This document shows, piece after piece, positions 27,242 to 39,423 of a DNA stretch of 64,000 nucleotides. Under the pieces are notes generated by a model. That model saw only the letters and a list, made by a program, of their open reading frames with translations, had not been told where the DNA came from and did no database searches. Positions within the stretch are counted from its first letter, which is position 1. The number at the start of each line of letters is the position of its first letter. The position numbers were made by a program, and so were the translations under genes. Source of the stretch: Cordia subcordata (Eukaryota; Streptophyta; Magnoliopsida; Boraginales; Cordiaceae); NCBI GenBank assembly GCA_028554755.1, contig JAPTOF010000016.1, forward strand, positions 4,377,001 through 4,441,000, written 5' to 3'.

Positions 27242-29366
27242 TACCTTTTTCTACTTGTTTATAAAATACAAACAATTAAGTTTGATCAAATTAAAGACTT
27301 ATTTAATCCTTAAAAACATAGAAAAGTACAATATTTATTGACAGAAGGTCCTTTTATGTCATTTAACAAGCACAACTTCTCATGAGCACTTATCTATCCA
27401 ATAAGCAATAGTAAGAAGTTGTTTATAAGTATCGATTGCTTATAAGCATATTAAAATAAGTAGGTCCATAGCCTTAGTGATTCTCAATTCTAGGGGACCT
27501 AAAGTCTCATACAAGCAAATTTTTTATTGACGAAAAAATTTAATTGGTGGAATTCAATCATCAAAGGTAACTATCTTGGCACTGCAATAATTACGAGTCC
27601 TTGTTCTTGTAACGTTGTTTGATTGGTTCGTGGGATCAATTAATTGAAGATTATTTTGACTCTTATTGATATTTTAGTTTGGTCCTTGTCTTTTTCTTCT
27701 ATGCCCAATTGTGGGGTGACTATTCCCTATTTTCACATTTTCACATTCTTCATCTTTCATTGTTTCTAGATGAAAAAAATTTTGTATTAATAGTTAAATG
27801 ATATTATAGTGGTAGGATGTGTGGTTTTAGCAATAAACAAACTCGTGCTAATCGCGAATTGGATTTTACTAGATTCGTTTACGTATGTTTATTTGTTTTT
27901 TGCGGCCAAGTCACGTGCTTTTGAGGTGTGCCTAATTGTTATAGTTGTTACTGGTTAATGGACATGGATCATATGATGCCCGGGATATGATATAAATTTT
28001 ACATTATTTAAGTTAAAGTTTTTCATTTTATTTTTTTGAGATTAACATATTTCATGGTTTATTACATCTTATTAAGATTTTATATTTATTTTAATGTATA
28101 TTAAAATTTAAAAAATTGTACGTAATTAGTGCTGAACATACTTTTTCTTTATCGTAATATATGCAAATATTAGTAGCATGATAACATGTTCACCCTATAC
28201 GAAGCGTCATTATCAAATATCAACTTTGTTTATTTAGGCATAACTTCACACTTTAAACAAAATAATTATGCTCAAGAAGTTAACATATGCTTCATTAAAT
28301 AAAGTATCATAACTTGGCGCAATTTTCAGAATAGAGAAAAAAAAATTATATGTTGATATATAGTGATCCAATCGAGTATTAACAAATGACAGGTAGCTTT
28401 TTGGAAGAAAATAATAATGCCAAGTATTCTTACTTTAGTATAGATGTAGATTTTATTTATATTTTTTATACGTCTTAATATGTTATTATTATATTAATTA
28501 TTATTTTATTCTACTGAGTTAATTATTTAATTTACGTAAAACCATATATGTAAATATGCCTCTTACTCGTTATCGATTTCTGACTGTATTCTTGTATTTT
28601 TTTTTTGAAAACTCAATACATTAATTTTAGGACTTAATCTAACTACACCGTTGTATTGATCATTTGGTTCTACTATTTTGTCTTGATAAACAATGAATAG
28701 TCTTGGGTCAATGATCTAAGTTTGTTTAGGATATTTGCGTTAGCTTACCAACCATAATACAATGGATAATGCTTGATATTTTCGCGGAGTGCCGCAAGCG
28801 ACTCGAGTATATGGACAGCTTCAAGTGGATTTTTCAAAGACTACTTCTTTCAAGAAGCTTACCATTACTACTTTTTCTTCCCTTTATTTAAATAGCTTTT
28901 GTTGAATCTTCGTCGTGATGCTTTTTTCCAATATATAATATTTTATTGCACAACTTGTTCTTTACATGCTTTTACACTTGATAAACTTTTTTGTTCTCCC
29001 TTTTGTCGTGAACAAAACTTGTATTAATGTACATTAACTAACATCTACACTAACAAGTTACTCATTGAGGTGGTAACAATCTTACCTTATAAGGAAAATA
29101 ATACAAGTTCAAATTTGGTAAAATTCACTTGTTGGAAAAACTTTTCTTGCATTGCTCTTGGCTAAGTAAGAATTAATCTCAAGACTAACGTGACTTTTGG
29201 AAATACCAAAAAAAGCCTATATCAAAGCAAAAATAATAATAACTAATATCTACAGCATTGACATTCTTTTTCAGAAGCAAGAAGGGTTCACCGAAAGGGT
29301 TACAACACCGATATAAAGGACTAAGATCCCATCCAAATCTTATGAGTAACCCAATCAGTTATATAC
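27242..29366. other. Gene-free AT-rich stretch
   Basis: No open frame, RNA gene or complete transposon is supportable. The first 230 bp contain CTTATAAG-type blocks like those in the neighbouring MITE and may be a decayed relative. Confidence 0.5.
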
Positions 29367-29700
29367 GTTCTGTTTGTTATAATTTTATTTTAAAATACTT
29401 ATTTTATTGAAATGTGTATATGTTTTATAAAATTTAAGATCTCTTATCACATGCATTATATGAAAATTCAAAACAAATCATACTTTTTTATAAAAAACAA
29501 GTAATCCATCCTTATTTATTTTTTACAATTATAGGAATATGGTTTATTTTGAGTTTTTATTGAATGCATATATTAAGTCTTATAGTATGTATCTTATGGT
29601 TTATTTTGAATTTTTATTGAATGCATATATTAAATCTTATAATATGTATTTTTATTTTAAGAGGATAAATATTTTAAAATAAGATATTTACAAACAGCTC
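29367..29700. mobile_element. Inverted-repeat MITE with internal 57-bp duplication
   Basis: The left end GTTCTGTTTGTTAT and the reverse complement of the right end (GAGCTGTTTGTAAAT) match. Both are followed by CTTATTTTA or TTTTAAAATA blocks. Inside, two 57-bp copies (29541-29597 and 29598-29654) start GGTTTATTTTGA. No sure target duplication is visible. Confidence 0.55.
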
Positions 29701-30163
29701 ATGTATAGACTTGCCTAAATATACAGCCAAGATTGGAGGATAAGGTAGACTGTTGACTCCTCTATCGATGTGCTATTAAACATTTTATTCAACACTAACT
29801 TGTCTTATAATTATCAAACAAACGTGTAGCTTTGAACTATTGTATTTGCTTTGACAATTAAGCTTGTTTAATTTGAGCACTTAAAACTTTAATAATGTTA
29901 CGTATTACATAATTATTTCACTTACTAGCAACAGAAAGACAAAGTTATTAATAAACGTTGACAAAATTCATGATAAATACACAGAACAAGAAAAGATTAC
30001 TTGTTTTTCTTGTCCAATGTCTTCGAGGTATACCATCTACATCAATTTACTTTGTTTTTTTATTTGCAACAAATAATTTTAATCGATTTTTCTTATACAA
30101 TAATTGTTGGGGATGATACGTACATTTTAAAACAATAAAAAATCAATAGCTCATTATTGTAGT

Positions 30164-31055
30164 TAGAGGTGGAAATTCGGATTGGGCATCCAAACCTGAA
30201 CCCGGTCGGATGGAAAATTTACAAAAAACTTAGGTTTAGATATATCCAAATATGATATCCGTATAGTAGTTTGGATAATTTTTTATTTTTTCCATCGGAA
30301 CCCAATCCAAAAAAACACACACTCCCTACACACCACTCCATAGTGAATCATTCACCATAATATTCTAACATAGCACATATATAAACACACATGTTGCATA
30401 ATACATTAATATTAAAATATACAAATAAAAAAGAGAAAAAAAAAGCATTCTACAAAAGTAATGAGAAGTTAAATAACGTAATTAAACTTTTTGTGAATAA
30501 ATTAGATAATTGAAGTTACTAATATAACTAGAGTTAACAAAATATAACATTTAATTTAGCATAAATATTTGTTATGTTTAAGTTAAATAAATGTGAAAAT
30601 ATATTTGTATAGTTAGTATCTATTAATTTTTTCTTTTTTTGGTTATTAGAAATGATGAAAATGTCCTTGTATTTTAAAAAGATTTGATTTGTGGTCGTCA
30701 TTTTGAACAATCTCTTTTCACTTTTTGGTAGTTAATTAATAACTTAATACTTTGAAGTTATAATTTGCACGTTAAAATTAATGTTTTAATTTTGTCTATT
30801 TTTAATTGCTAAGATTTATTGTTGTTGTAATGATTTCAAACTAGTGTTGTTGAATTGATCAATAATTAATATGCAACTCAATATTTTCTAACTCAACAAA
30901 GTATCCGAAAATCCGATCCCCAAAAAAACCTACATCCGAAAATTCGATATCCGGTCGGATAGTTACTTTTATATTACCTAATTAGGTTTTAATTTTTCGT
31001 CATCTGAACCCGAAAAACTGGATTATCTAAAAAACCGTTCCGTTTTCTACCCCTA
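30164..31055. mobile_element. Non-autonomous hAT-type element
   Basis: The left end TAGAGGTGGAAATTCGG and the reverse complement of the right end (TAGGGGTAGAAAACGG) are typical plant hAT termini. The flanks ATTGTAGT (30156-30163) and GTTTTAGT (31056-31063) agree at 6 of 8 positions, fitting an aged 8-bp duplication. Subterminal CCGGTCGGAT motifs are found near both ends in inverted order. There is no transposase frame. Confidence 0.75.
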
Positions 31056-31626
31056 GTTTTAGTTATAAAGTCTGGATTTATATCAAATGCTCAACCGAAC
31101 CTACAAATCTTTTATCAGATTTTTTGATAGTTTAAGTTCAACTACTACTACAAAAGAATTTTTTAGAGAGAAATAATATTTTACACGATAAGTTACATAT
31201 AGTGTAGAGAATACCAAAATATAATTTGAGTAATACCTATATGTAATTAGCATAAACTTTCTTTTCTACTTGTTGCTTTCAAGAGCAACGTATTCAAAAT
31301 TTTATTTGCCAAAGATCCATTAATTATTCAAGTTACAATCACAAAAATGATAAACAAGTGGTTGTTGATGTCATTGAACATGTTATTCTTCTTCCTCTCC
31401 TTCTTCTTCCATATTACATACTCTCAATCATGTTGGACATGTTTTTCTTCTTTTCTTCTATTTTCTTTTCCTCATTTCCTCCCTCTTTGAGGAATCTTGA
31501 ACAAAGTTTTACACATATTAAATTGGCTTCTTTTTACAAAAAAAAAAAAAAAAGTTTTCTTTTCCGAAGAAACTATATTTTGCGATAAATAATTGAATTA
31601 GATTTTCAAAAAAATAAAAATAAAAA

Positions 31627-31794
31627 GGTTAAATAGCACATACCCCTTGTGATTTACCATAAATTCAAACTACCTCTTATGATTTCAAAATAAGTATGAA
31701 TCCCCATTTAAAGAGCTTGTGGACAATACGTTTGAGGATCACATAGGAGTTTCGTATTTATTTTGAAACTGTAGGGGATAACATATTACTTAAC
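31627..31794. mobile_element. Possible Mutator-like MITE
   Basis: The left end GGTTAAATAGCACATACCCC and the reverse complement of the right end (GTTAAGTAATATGTTATCCC) are similar. The pattern is that of a common plant family with ends like GGGTAAA...CCCCTGTGG. No clear 9-bp duplication is present. Confidence 0.45.
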
Positions 31795-31927
31795 AAATTG
31801 CAAGGGGTAATCCACCTAAGATAAAAAAATAAAATAAAATTTCACGTAAACAAAAATTAACATTGTTATTTAACCGTATGTAAAATCTCACTTTTTCATA
31901 AGTTTAAGCCTTTCTATTAAAGCTTTT

Positions 31928-32115
31928 AAAGTTCAGGCCTTTAAGTTCATATTTTATAAAGTTCAAGTCCTAAAATACTCTTTCTCCAAAACTTTAAATA
32001 TACGTATAGTTATATTGTAATTTAAAGTTCAAGCCTTAAATTCATATTTTACCAAATTCAAACCCTATAACTACTCTTTTCTCAAAACTTTAAATATGGT
32101 TATGGTTACATTGTA
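31928..32115 (+). repeat. Two-copy ~96-bp tandem repeat
   Basis: Copies start AAAGTTCA(A/G)GCCTT at 31928 and 32024 and end in a TTGTA motif. The foldback element at 32116 inserted right at the end of the second copy. Confidence 0.65.
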
Positions 32116-32430
32116 GGAAAACTCCTTCATGTCAGTTTAACTGAAAATATTTGTAATTTTTTGAACAAAAATTTATTGGTCAAGAACAAAAAATTCATGG
32201 GGTAAAGACAAAAAATTTTTAGGTCAAAAACAAAAATTTTTATCTATAAATTTTTGTTATAGATTTCGAACAAAAAATTATACGTCAAGAACAAAATTTT
32301 ATAGGTAAAAGTTTTTATTCTTGACTTATAAATTTTTGGTCTACCTATGAATTTTTTGTTCTTGATGTACAGATTTTTGTTCAAAAATTTTAAATTTTTT
32401 CAGTTAAACTGATGATGAAAGAGTTTCTCA
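32116..32430. mobile_element. Foldback MITE with 8-bp target duplication
   Basis: The two ends are long inverted repeats of about 80 bp, both containing TCAGTTTAACTGAAAA and CAAGAACAAAAAATTCAT. The element is flanked by an exact ACATTGTA at 32108-32115 and 32431-32438. The middle repeats GGTCAAGAACAAAAA-type units. An 8-bp duplication suggests hAT, but a 9-bp Mutator duplication with a mismatch is possible. Confidence 0.85.
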
Positions 32431-32499
32431 ACATTGTAATTTTTGGAATAATGACACAAATAGAGAACTTGATAAAATTTTTGTGATAGAAGGTTGAAT

Positions 32500-32870
32500 G
32501 AGAACATGGAGGGGACGGTTTTGAGTGAGAAAGCTCCCGAGGTACATGTGAAAACGGAAGACCATGCAGTGAAGTCCAGCTAAGTTGCCGACGTGCGTCA
32601 TCCAATCGGCCGCAGGTTGACGTCACGACGAGCTGAACACGAGTTGCGTAAGCGCCACGTTGGCCGATCGAATGTACCAAAAAGACTTTAAATGGTCCCG
32701 ACGATGATGGAACCAAAGTTTTTCTTTTTGTTTTTTTTCCTTGAAGCTGCTTTTGCCGATCGATTTGCATAGGATAGTCACCAAACGATCTATGTTTTCG
32801 ACCACGTTTAAATGATGAGGAATGAAAGCTGCACCTCTTGTTGATGTTGTCTTCATCAGTTTCTTTATCC
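32500..32870. other. GC-rich island, unclassified
   Basis: This stretch is clearly richer in GC than its surroundings. It holds a palindromic bZIP-type site TGACGTCA (32618-32625) and further ACGT cores near 32591 and 32654. Minus-strand open frames of 126 and 77 residues cross it, but I do not recognise either. It could be a decayed promoter or captured gene piece. Confidence 0.3.
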
Positions 32871-33559
32871 TTATGGCAAACTCTTGGTCAACAAAATTGA
32901 TGTGAATAAGGAAGAAATTATTTAAAAAATATATATATCGATGCTAATTTAAGAACAATTCACATAGATGGAAGGTCGAATATCTTTTTAGAACATAAAT
33001 TATAATTATTCTCCATGAAGTTTTTATATTTCAAAATTTTATGATTATAACTAATGATCATTTATAAATTTATTTCCCATTCAATTTTATAAAAGTTAAT
33101 TCTACAATTATAATTCACGAATAGTAAGGACACCGATAACCTGTAGAACTATAAGGTGAAAAGGGTAGTAGAAGTCTTTGACGAGTACCATTTTTTACTC
33201 TGGTGTGGTGCTAGTTAAAGATACTTCAACACTTAGAGGTCAGTAATGTGAAATAGTGGAAACTAAAACTTTTGGTTATAGAGCATGCCATAGTTATGAG
33301 CGTTCAACATGTGGTAGGTTTAATGTGTAGGGCGCGTCCGCGTCTTTTTGTTTGGCACGTGGTGACTAAGTGTGTAGGACGTATCCATATTCTTTTATCG
33401 AATAAACTAAATAAAATACGATATTTTTCTTTATCTCAACCAAATTTTCAACAAAATCACATACACCTTTCGACATCTTTGAATTCACTGCTTGAATGCA
33501 TATCAACAACAAAGATTATCAAAACCAAGCAATATTATTTAAATTCTTCTTATCAAAAG

Positions 33560-35050
33560 TGAATAACAGCTCAATCGAAGAATAAATCGTTAACATCATG
33601 CATTTGATTAAAATTGGACACATTTACTCTCTTATTCTCTCTACCTAACTTTTCTAGGACAATGGATAAATGATGGGTGCCAAATTCACTAAAAATAAAA
33701 TTCCTATTCTACCACTATTTGCAATAGTGATAAGAAAGTTCAAACCCAAAGGGATTGATTTAAAATATACTTTTCATGCCAAGATGAAAGAACAAGTGAA
33801 ATACAAGAAAAATGGGGGTTGTTCATTAAAATTAAATAGACAATAAATAAGAAACTAAAGAATTAATAGCAGACTAAAAATAAAGCAAGATAATAAAGAA
33901 AAAGAGTTAAATGATAAACTACCTAACCTAGGGTGTATTCTCCGTTTAGTTCTACAAATCTAATCCTAGATGCAAAGATGACTTTTGCCTATTTTGATAA
34001 ACCAGTTATGGTTGTCGGCATGGCCTAACAGCCCTATCTTTGTTTTCAGTGTTGATAACGGTTTAAACCCCCTATGATTTTTTTCCACTATTGTCTTACC
34101 TATTAGACGGGCTAATCTCTGGAAATGCCCGCAGGGTCATCTAATGATAGCACTAGGCTCTAGAAAGACTTGATTTTAAAAGTCAATTCTCTTGCGGTAA
34201 TCGCTCATTTAAATTGTATGTTTACACAGGAGAACTAATTACTACTATTCTTAGATTAATTAAATTAATCTATTTGGCTACCTATTATCAAGAAATTGAA
34301 TAATCACTGGCAAATTAAACAATCACAAGATAATATTAATTCTTAAAATAGTAAACGCACAAATATCAAAATAAAGCGAAAGAAGAAAATCAGTTAAATC
34401 TCACAGATTTTGTGAGATCTCGTAGATAAAATTCTAGCAATTAGGCGTCCAAAAGAAAGAAAAATATCTACTACGAAGTTCCCTAAAGGATTTATAGAAA
34501 ATATCTATCCTAGGAGTTCCTTTAGATAAGGAAACTCTTTTAATGGTAAGCTAAAATAAAAAGTAAATAACCAAAAATCCATTCCTTGTCAAAATAGAAC
34601 TCCTCAAAAATAGTTTTCTTTCCTTCTAGGACTAATACGTATTTTCGGTCGATAATTCCTTTCCAAAAAACGTGCAAAAGATCTTTCAGTTCTTGATCAA
34701 ACTTGGTCAATCCCCTGTAGACTCTAGCGTGGGCACTTCTAAGGTAGCAGTGTCTTCTTAACAGCTTCAAACATGTCCAAGAGTCCCTTCAATCCATATA
34801 TATTGTTTCCATCTTCTTTTCCAAGCATTAATATGTCAAAATAAACAAAATAACCTTAATCAGGAAGCATCTAATCTTAAATTTAAGCATAAACAACAAC
34901 AGATTCATGGTTTATTTTGGACTTACCAATAAAACCCTTTTTATTTGTTGAAACACTGCACTGTATAGGTCATTTTATTACTTTAGCAACGTCAATTATC
35001 AAAAATACTATGTATAGTATGTTTTTAGGGTTTAGTTTGGACAAAATGTA
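33560..35050. other. Unclassified non-coding stretch, possible retroelement remnant
   Basis: No supportable gene. The phrase around 33690-33800 (a run mentioning GTTCAAACCCAAAGGGATTG) resembles the non-coding tail often seen between the coding part and the LTR of large plant retrotransposons. I could not find LTRs, and the 76-residue minus frame at 34540-34770 is unrecognised. Confidence 0.3.
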
Positions 35051-35054
35051 TTAG

Positions 35055-35373
35055 ATGCCACTTTGGTTCACTTAAAGTGGGTCAAACCCTTAATGTTATC
35101 AAAATTCCTTCATAATTTATTTCTATTTTTTAAATATAAAATACACCGCTTCTCAAAGAAACATGGTGCTTTATTTCAAAATGTAGAAAGTAACTATAAT
35201 AGGAGTTCTAAAACACGAGAGGGAATGCGCTATGGTGCTTTATTTCAAATTGTAGAAAGTAACTATAATAGGAGTTCTAAAACACGAGAGGGAATGTGCT
35301 TTTAATAAACTACAAGAACTTCAATATATTTACCCTTTTAAATTGGGTGGGGTCATTCTAATCAAAGTGGCAT
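35055..35373. mobile_element. Small inverted-repeat element containing a 69-bp duplication
   Basis: The left end ATGCCACTTTGGTT and the reverse complement of the right end (ATGCCACTTTGATT) match at 13 of 14. Inside, two nearly identical 69-bp units lie at 35163-35231 and 35232-35300. As 69 is a multiple of three, an open frame of 80 residues spans them, but it is probably not coding. No target duplication is sure. Confidence 0.5.
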
Positions 35374-35414
35374 GATCTCTAGAGGCGAGATGAATTAAAA
35401 ATCAAATAGTATAT

Positions 35415-35662
35415 TTTTTTTCGATGATGAGAAAACCCAACTAGTAGAGTTTGACCACGGGTGTAACCTATCTAATGATTACTTGGCGGGGCCATCCATT
35501 GACGAAGCCCGATAATTGAGGGTAAACCCTGGGTGTAATAACTTGCCCAAGACTATTACCCCAGTTCAGTCAAGTCACATCCCTCAATAGCAGTGGACAA
35601 GATTCGAACCTAGATCATGAGTTCTGTTCATTTATGCTCTTTATTGGACAGTCCCTAGAGGC
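35415..35662 (-). mobile_element. SINE with 12-bp target duplication
   Basis: On the minus strand it contains the B box GGTTCGAATCTTG (about 35601-35614) near the 5' end and finishes in a run of eight A residues. It is flanked by CAAATAGTATAT (35403-35414) and CAAATAATATAT (35663-35674), 11 of 12 identical. The A box is eroded. At about 248 bp it is longer than the copy at 7.5 kb and belongs to another family. Confidence 0.75.
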
Positions 35663-35663
35663 C

Positions 35664-35763
35664 AAATAATATATGACTTGTTAACAAATAAAATACATAT
35701 TTTCATAGTATGAAAATAATATATGACTTCTAAACAAATAAAATACATATTTTCATAGTATGA
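35664..35763 (+). repeat. Two-copy 50-bp tandem repeat
   Basis: Copies at 35664 and 35714 start AAATAATATATGACTT and end TTTCATAGTATG. Only a few differences separate them. The repeat overlaps the right target duplication of the adjacent SINE. Confidence 0.85.
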
Positions 35764-36083
35764 ATTTGAAATCTTAATCGATTTATAGGGTCTTACAAAG
35801 AGAATTCCTATGTAATAAAGAAGATAAATGCGATAAAAAGGAGAAAAAGTTAAATGAGGTGAGAGTAAAGTGACGTGATTCATTCCCCTTCTTTTGTAAA
35901 TGTTTCTTTTTGTACATTCGTCATTAATACAAAACTCACTTTACTCACGAAAAAAATAAAGTGACGTGAGAATAAGGTGAAAGAGGAGGAGAAAGTTGAG
36001 AAAAGATGAGATGGGGGAGAGACATGGATTTGATCGTTTGTAAAGTTGTACTTATCCTTAATAAACTATTCTAGTTCTCAAGT

Positions 36084-36153
36084 CTTATATTATTTGGTAA
36101 GAATTGCTCTCGTGAACGCTTATATTATTTGGTAAGAATTGCTCTCCTGAACG
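36084..36153 (+). repeat. Two-copy 35-bp tandem repeat
   Basis: CTTATATTATTTGGTAAGAA recurs at 36084 and 36119. The copies differ at only one or two positions, which suggests a young duplication. Confidence 0.85.
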
Positions 36154-36992
36154 ATCAAGTCCTACATTTGATTTAGTGAGATATGGAACTTAGTTACACA
36201 CAGTATTGTACCATGGTAAATCACTATAAAAAATTTTAACATTTAAAACAACTTTTATTGTTTTATTTTTTTAAGTAATCTTATCCATAAAGTTATTCTC
36301 TTTTCAATTTTCACCTTTTCATCTTCAATATCTTCATGTTTTTATTTTTTCTTTCACGAACATAAAATCAAACAGATATAAAATTAATTTAAAATCCTAT
36401 CCATGCCAAAATCTGTTTTAAAAAAGTGTAAATTTTATTTGTTCATTTGTTGTTCTCCTTATGACAAGAAAACTTTGTATCTAATAAAAAAAACATTTTG
36501 TATAGTATTAATAAAAATAGTTTATTAAAAAATTATATCACTATTATTTAATAATAAAATATTATTATCATACGCGTACATTTAATTATAAATGAGTTAT
36601 ATTGTTTGAATAATATAAATAATAACTATAATCATCATAATATTAATAAAAATAATAATGTAATCCCAATATCCTTTTATATTATTTTGCGTTCACCAAC
36701 TAGTTTTATTGGACATATTTTTTTAATCAACTAGTTAAATAATTATTAGTTAGCTAAACGATTGTAAGGTATTTACATAAATATCAACTATCCAAACAAT
36801 TAATTGTGCTCCCAACAATATGTTACAGTGGACATTGCGACCTAATATGAAGTTTTTGTCCAGTTCCAATGTTATTTTTTTTAATTAGGAAAAGGATTAT
36901 AACCTAATATATATAATCATTGACTATTTAGGGGGACCTTATATCATAGTCCTTCAGCAGAGTGTTCCTGTGGAGCACTGTACTTCTCCTGC

Positions 36993-37021
36993 GCGTGAAT
37001 AGTAGGAATTACTATTCACGC
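36993..37021. repeat. Perfect 11-bp inverted repeat (hairpin)
   Basis: GCGTGAATAGT (36993-37003) and ACTATTCACGC (37011-37021) are exact inverse copies around a 7-bp loop. It stands directly before the ATTTGTTCA-rich array. Confidence 0.8.
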
Positions 37022-37029
37022 ACAATATT

Positions 37030-37425
37030 TTTTTGTTCATTATTACACAACTATTTGTTTACTGATTATTTGTTTACAACCCCACAACTATTTGTCTACT
37101 GACTATTTGTTAATTACTTCACAATTATTTGTTCACTCACTTTAATATATGCATCAAATATTTGTTTCTAATCCCATAATTATTTGTTCACTACTTTCAC
37201 ATACATAGGCACATTTATTTGTTCACTACTTCACATATATTTGTTCATCACTCTACATATATTTGTCTATCATTTCACATATATTTGTTCACCATTCTCT
37301 TGCACACATAAACATACACAAATACATCAAATATTTGTTCACTGCCTCATAACTATTTGTTTACTGACTTTCATATATACATCAAATATTTGTTCATTAT
37401 CCCACAATTATTTGTTCATCCTGTA
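37030..37425 (+). repeat. Degenerate ATTTGTTCAC minisatellite array
   Basis: More than fifteen spaced copies of TATTTGTTCAC or close variants occur, usually preceded by CACAAT, CACATAT or ATCAA. Unit spacing is irregular, about 20-35 bp. The open frames across it only reflect the repeat. Confidence 0.8.
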
Positions 37426-37965
37426 TGTATGCATACTTAAAGTTAAGGTGGGCTTTAATGGCGGATTGAGCTTAAAGCATTCAAACACCACATGAGAGGT
37501 ACAGTTAGAATCGTGATGAGGAGAAGAAGAGATTGGTGGTTGCAGCGTGGCGAGATGATATTGGAATCTTTAGTGGCACAAGGAAGAAAACAATGAGGAC
37601 TTTAATGGTGGATTGACACTTATAAGCTTTTCTTGGGCATGATGCACATTGTTACTATTAGCGAAGAAAGGCAAATTTTATGGTGGTCTTTCTTCAGCGT
37701 GAGATGACTAGGGGTGTCACCGGTAAAGCAAGAAAGAGGAGAAGAGAAAAAGGTGAGGAGAGAGAATAACTAAGAGAGGAAAAAAAAGGAGAGAGAAGAG
37801 AGAGAAGAAAAGGAAAGAGATTGAAAACGCGTGCATCAGTCTATTTGCTTTCTTGTTTTGTTTTTTTTTTCACAAGTGAAAGAACACAACACTATATTGA
37901 AGGAGCACTGTATAATGTGTATTTAGCGAGCGGTATAATTTTTAATTTATTAGCATCTTATCTTT

Positions 37966-38877
37966 GGGAGAATGTCATTTACTCCCATGAGTTTCTACTT
38001 AAAATCTCAAAGTCTCCCATAAAGTTTGAATTTTACCTATTTCTCCCATGGCATCAAGCTTTGCCAAACAATGCCTTGTATTTAATGATATTTTGCCATT
38101 TTTATATTTTTCATTTGTTTATTGAATGATTTATTGTTGCTGTTATTTTTATTTTATTTTTTAAATATTAGCTTATTATAGTAAAATCATTTTTAGCATA
38201 AAAAGATTTTAATCTAAATTTAATATTTACTTAATTTAATGTATAACACAAATGTTATACAATAAACTACTTTTCATTTTCATTTTTTTATATTTTTTAA
38301 AGTTAGTTCATTCCAAAATGTATGTATTAATTAAAGTGAAAAGATTCAATTCTATTATATAAAATGTATATAAATATGTTGAAAACATAGACTTTAAATT
38401 GAATTTACTTTTTCCTTTAATCTCATGCGCACAATTTTTTTTTGTCAATATACTATTTTGTATATCTTATCATATTTGAAATTAAATCTCGTGTTCTATT
38501 TGATTTTAGATTTTTGCTGAATGATTTTATTAAATTATTATATATTTGTTACTTTAATAAATAAATAGATAAGAAATCAATTAAAGTAAAAAGTAGCTTT
38601 TTGTTAATAAAAATTTTACAAATAAATAATTTTTTATTTTTTATATTCGAAATTAAAATTTTTTTATCATTTGCAAATTAATCATTAATTTTTTTTTGTT
38701 GAATAATTTTATCAAATGATTTTATTTTTTACTTTAATAAATAAATACACAATATTTTTTAAAATAAGGGTTTGTTTGGTAGAGTTTAATGACATGGGGG
38801 AATATGGATAAAATTATAATTTTATGAGAGAATTTAGAATTTAAGTTAAAATTCATGGGAGAAAATGACATTTGCCC
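37966..38877. mobile_element. Long foldback element, Mutator-like
   Basis: Inverted repeats of about 120 bp lie at both ends; shared blocks include ATGTCATTT, CTCCCATGA and a CCAAACAA motif. Flanks TCTTATCTTT (37956-37965) and TCTTATTTTT (38878-38887) agree at 9 of 10, fitting a 9-10 bp duplication. The centre is extremely AT-rich with no transposase. Confidence 0.75.
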
Positions 38878-38956
38878 TCTTATTTTTTAAAATGGACCAA
38901 GCATATTCAAGAATAAAAAAAGGATTAAAGGTGGTACTTGTTCCTCAACTCTTTTA

Positions 38957-39423
38957 GAGGGTGTTTGGATTGACTTATAAAAAAGCTACTTAAAGGACTT
39001 CTGGCTTTAAGTAGTTTTTTTTATTGTCAACTTTAAGTAATTACGTGTTTGAATAAAAGTTGTAGTTATAAAAAAAATATTTATATGTTTGATTAAAGTA
39101 GGTTGAAAAGTAAGTTATATAGTTAAAATATCTATTAAGGACATTAAAATAGAATTTAAAAAGGTAAGTATAAGATAAAAGAATACATACATTTTACTAA
39201 TAAAAATAAAAAGATAAGAATAAGATAATAAATGATTTGATCAAACTTGTTTTTTTTCAAAGTGTCTAAAGCCATAAAAAGCAAAAGTTGGGGTTGGAGA
39301 GCTTTTTATTTTCTACTTAAAGCCACTTAAAAAAAATATTTTTAATTAAAATAAATATTTTTATTAACTTAAATTAGGCTTTAAACAAGTTTAACTAGAA
39401 AAAATGTCAAACCAAACACCCTC
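38957..39423. mobile_element. Tourist/PIF-like element with TTA duplication
   Basis: The ends GAGGGTGTTTGGATTGAC and, inverted, GAGGGTGTTTGGTTTGAC match at 17 of 18. Flanks are TTA on both sides (38954-38956 and 39424-39426). The interior repeats CTTAAAG/CTTTAAG blocks in both directions. There is no coding frame. Confidence 0.85.

Noticed and set aside
29040..29180. SINE-like stretch with GTTCAAATTTGG
   Set aside because: Only a weak B box; no A box at the right distance, tail or duplication.
35063..35305. 80-residue open frame with a 23-residue repeat
   Set aside because: The repeat is a 69-bp DNA duplication inside an inverted-repeat element; no start context or homology supports a gene.
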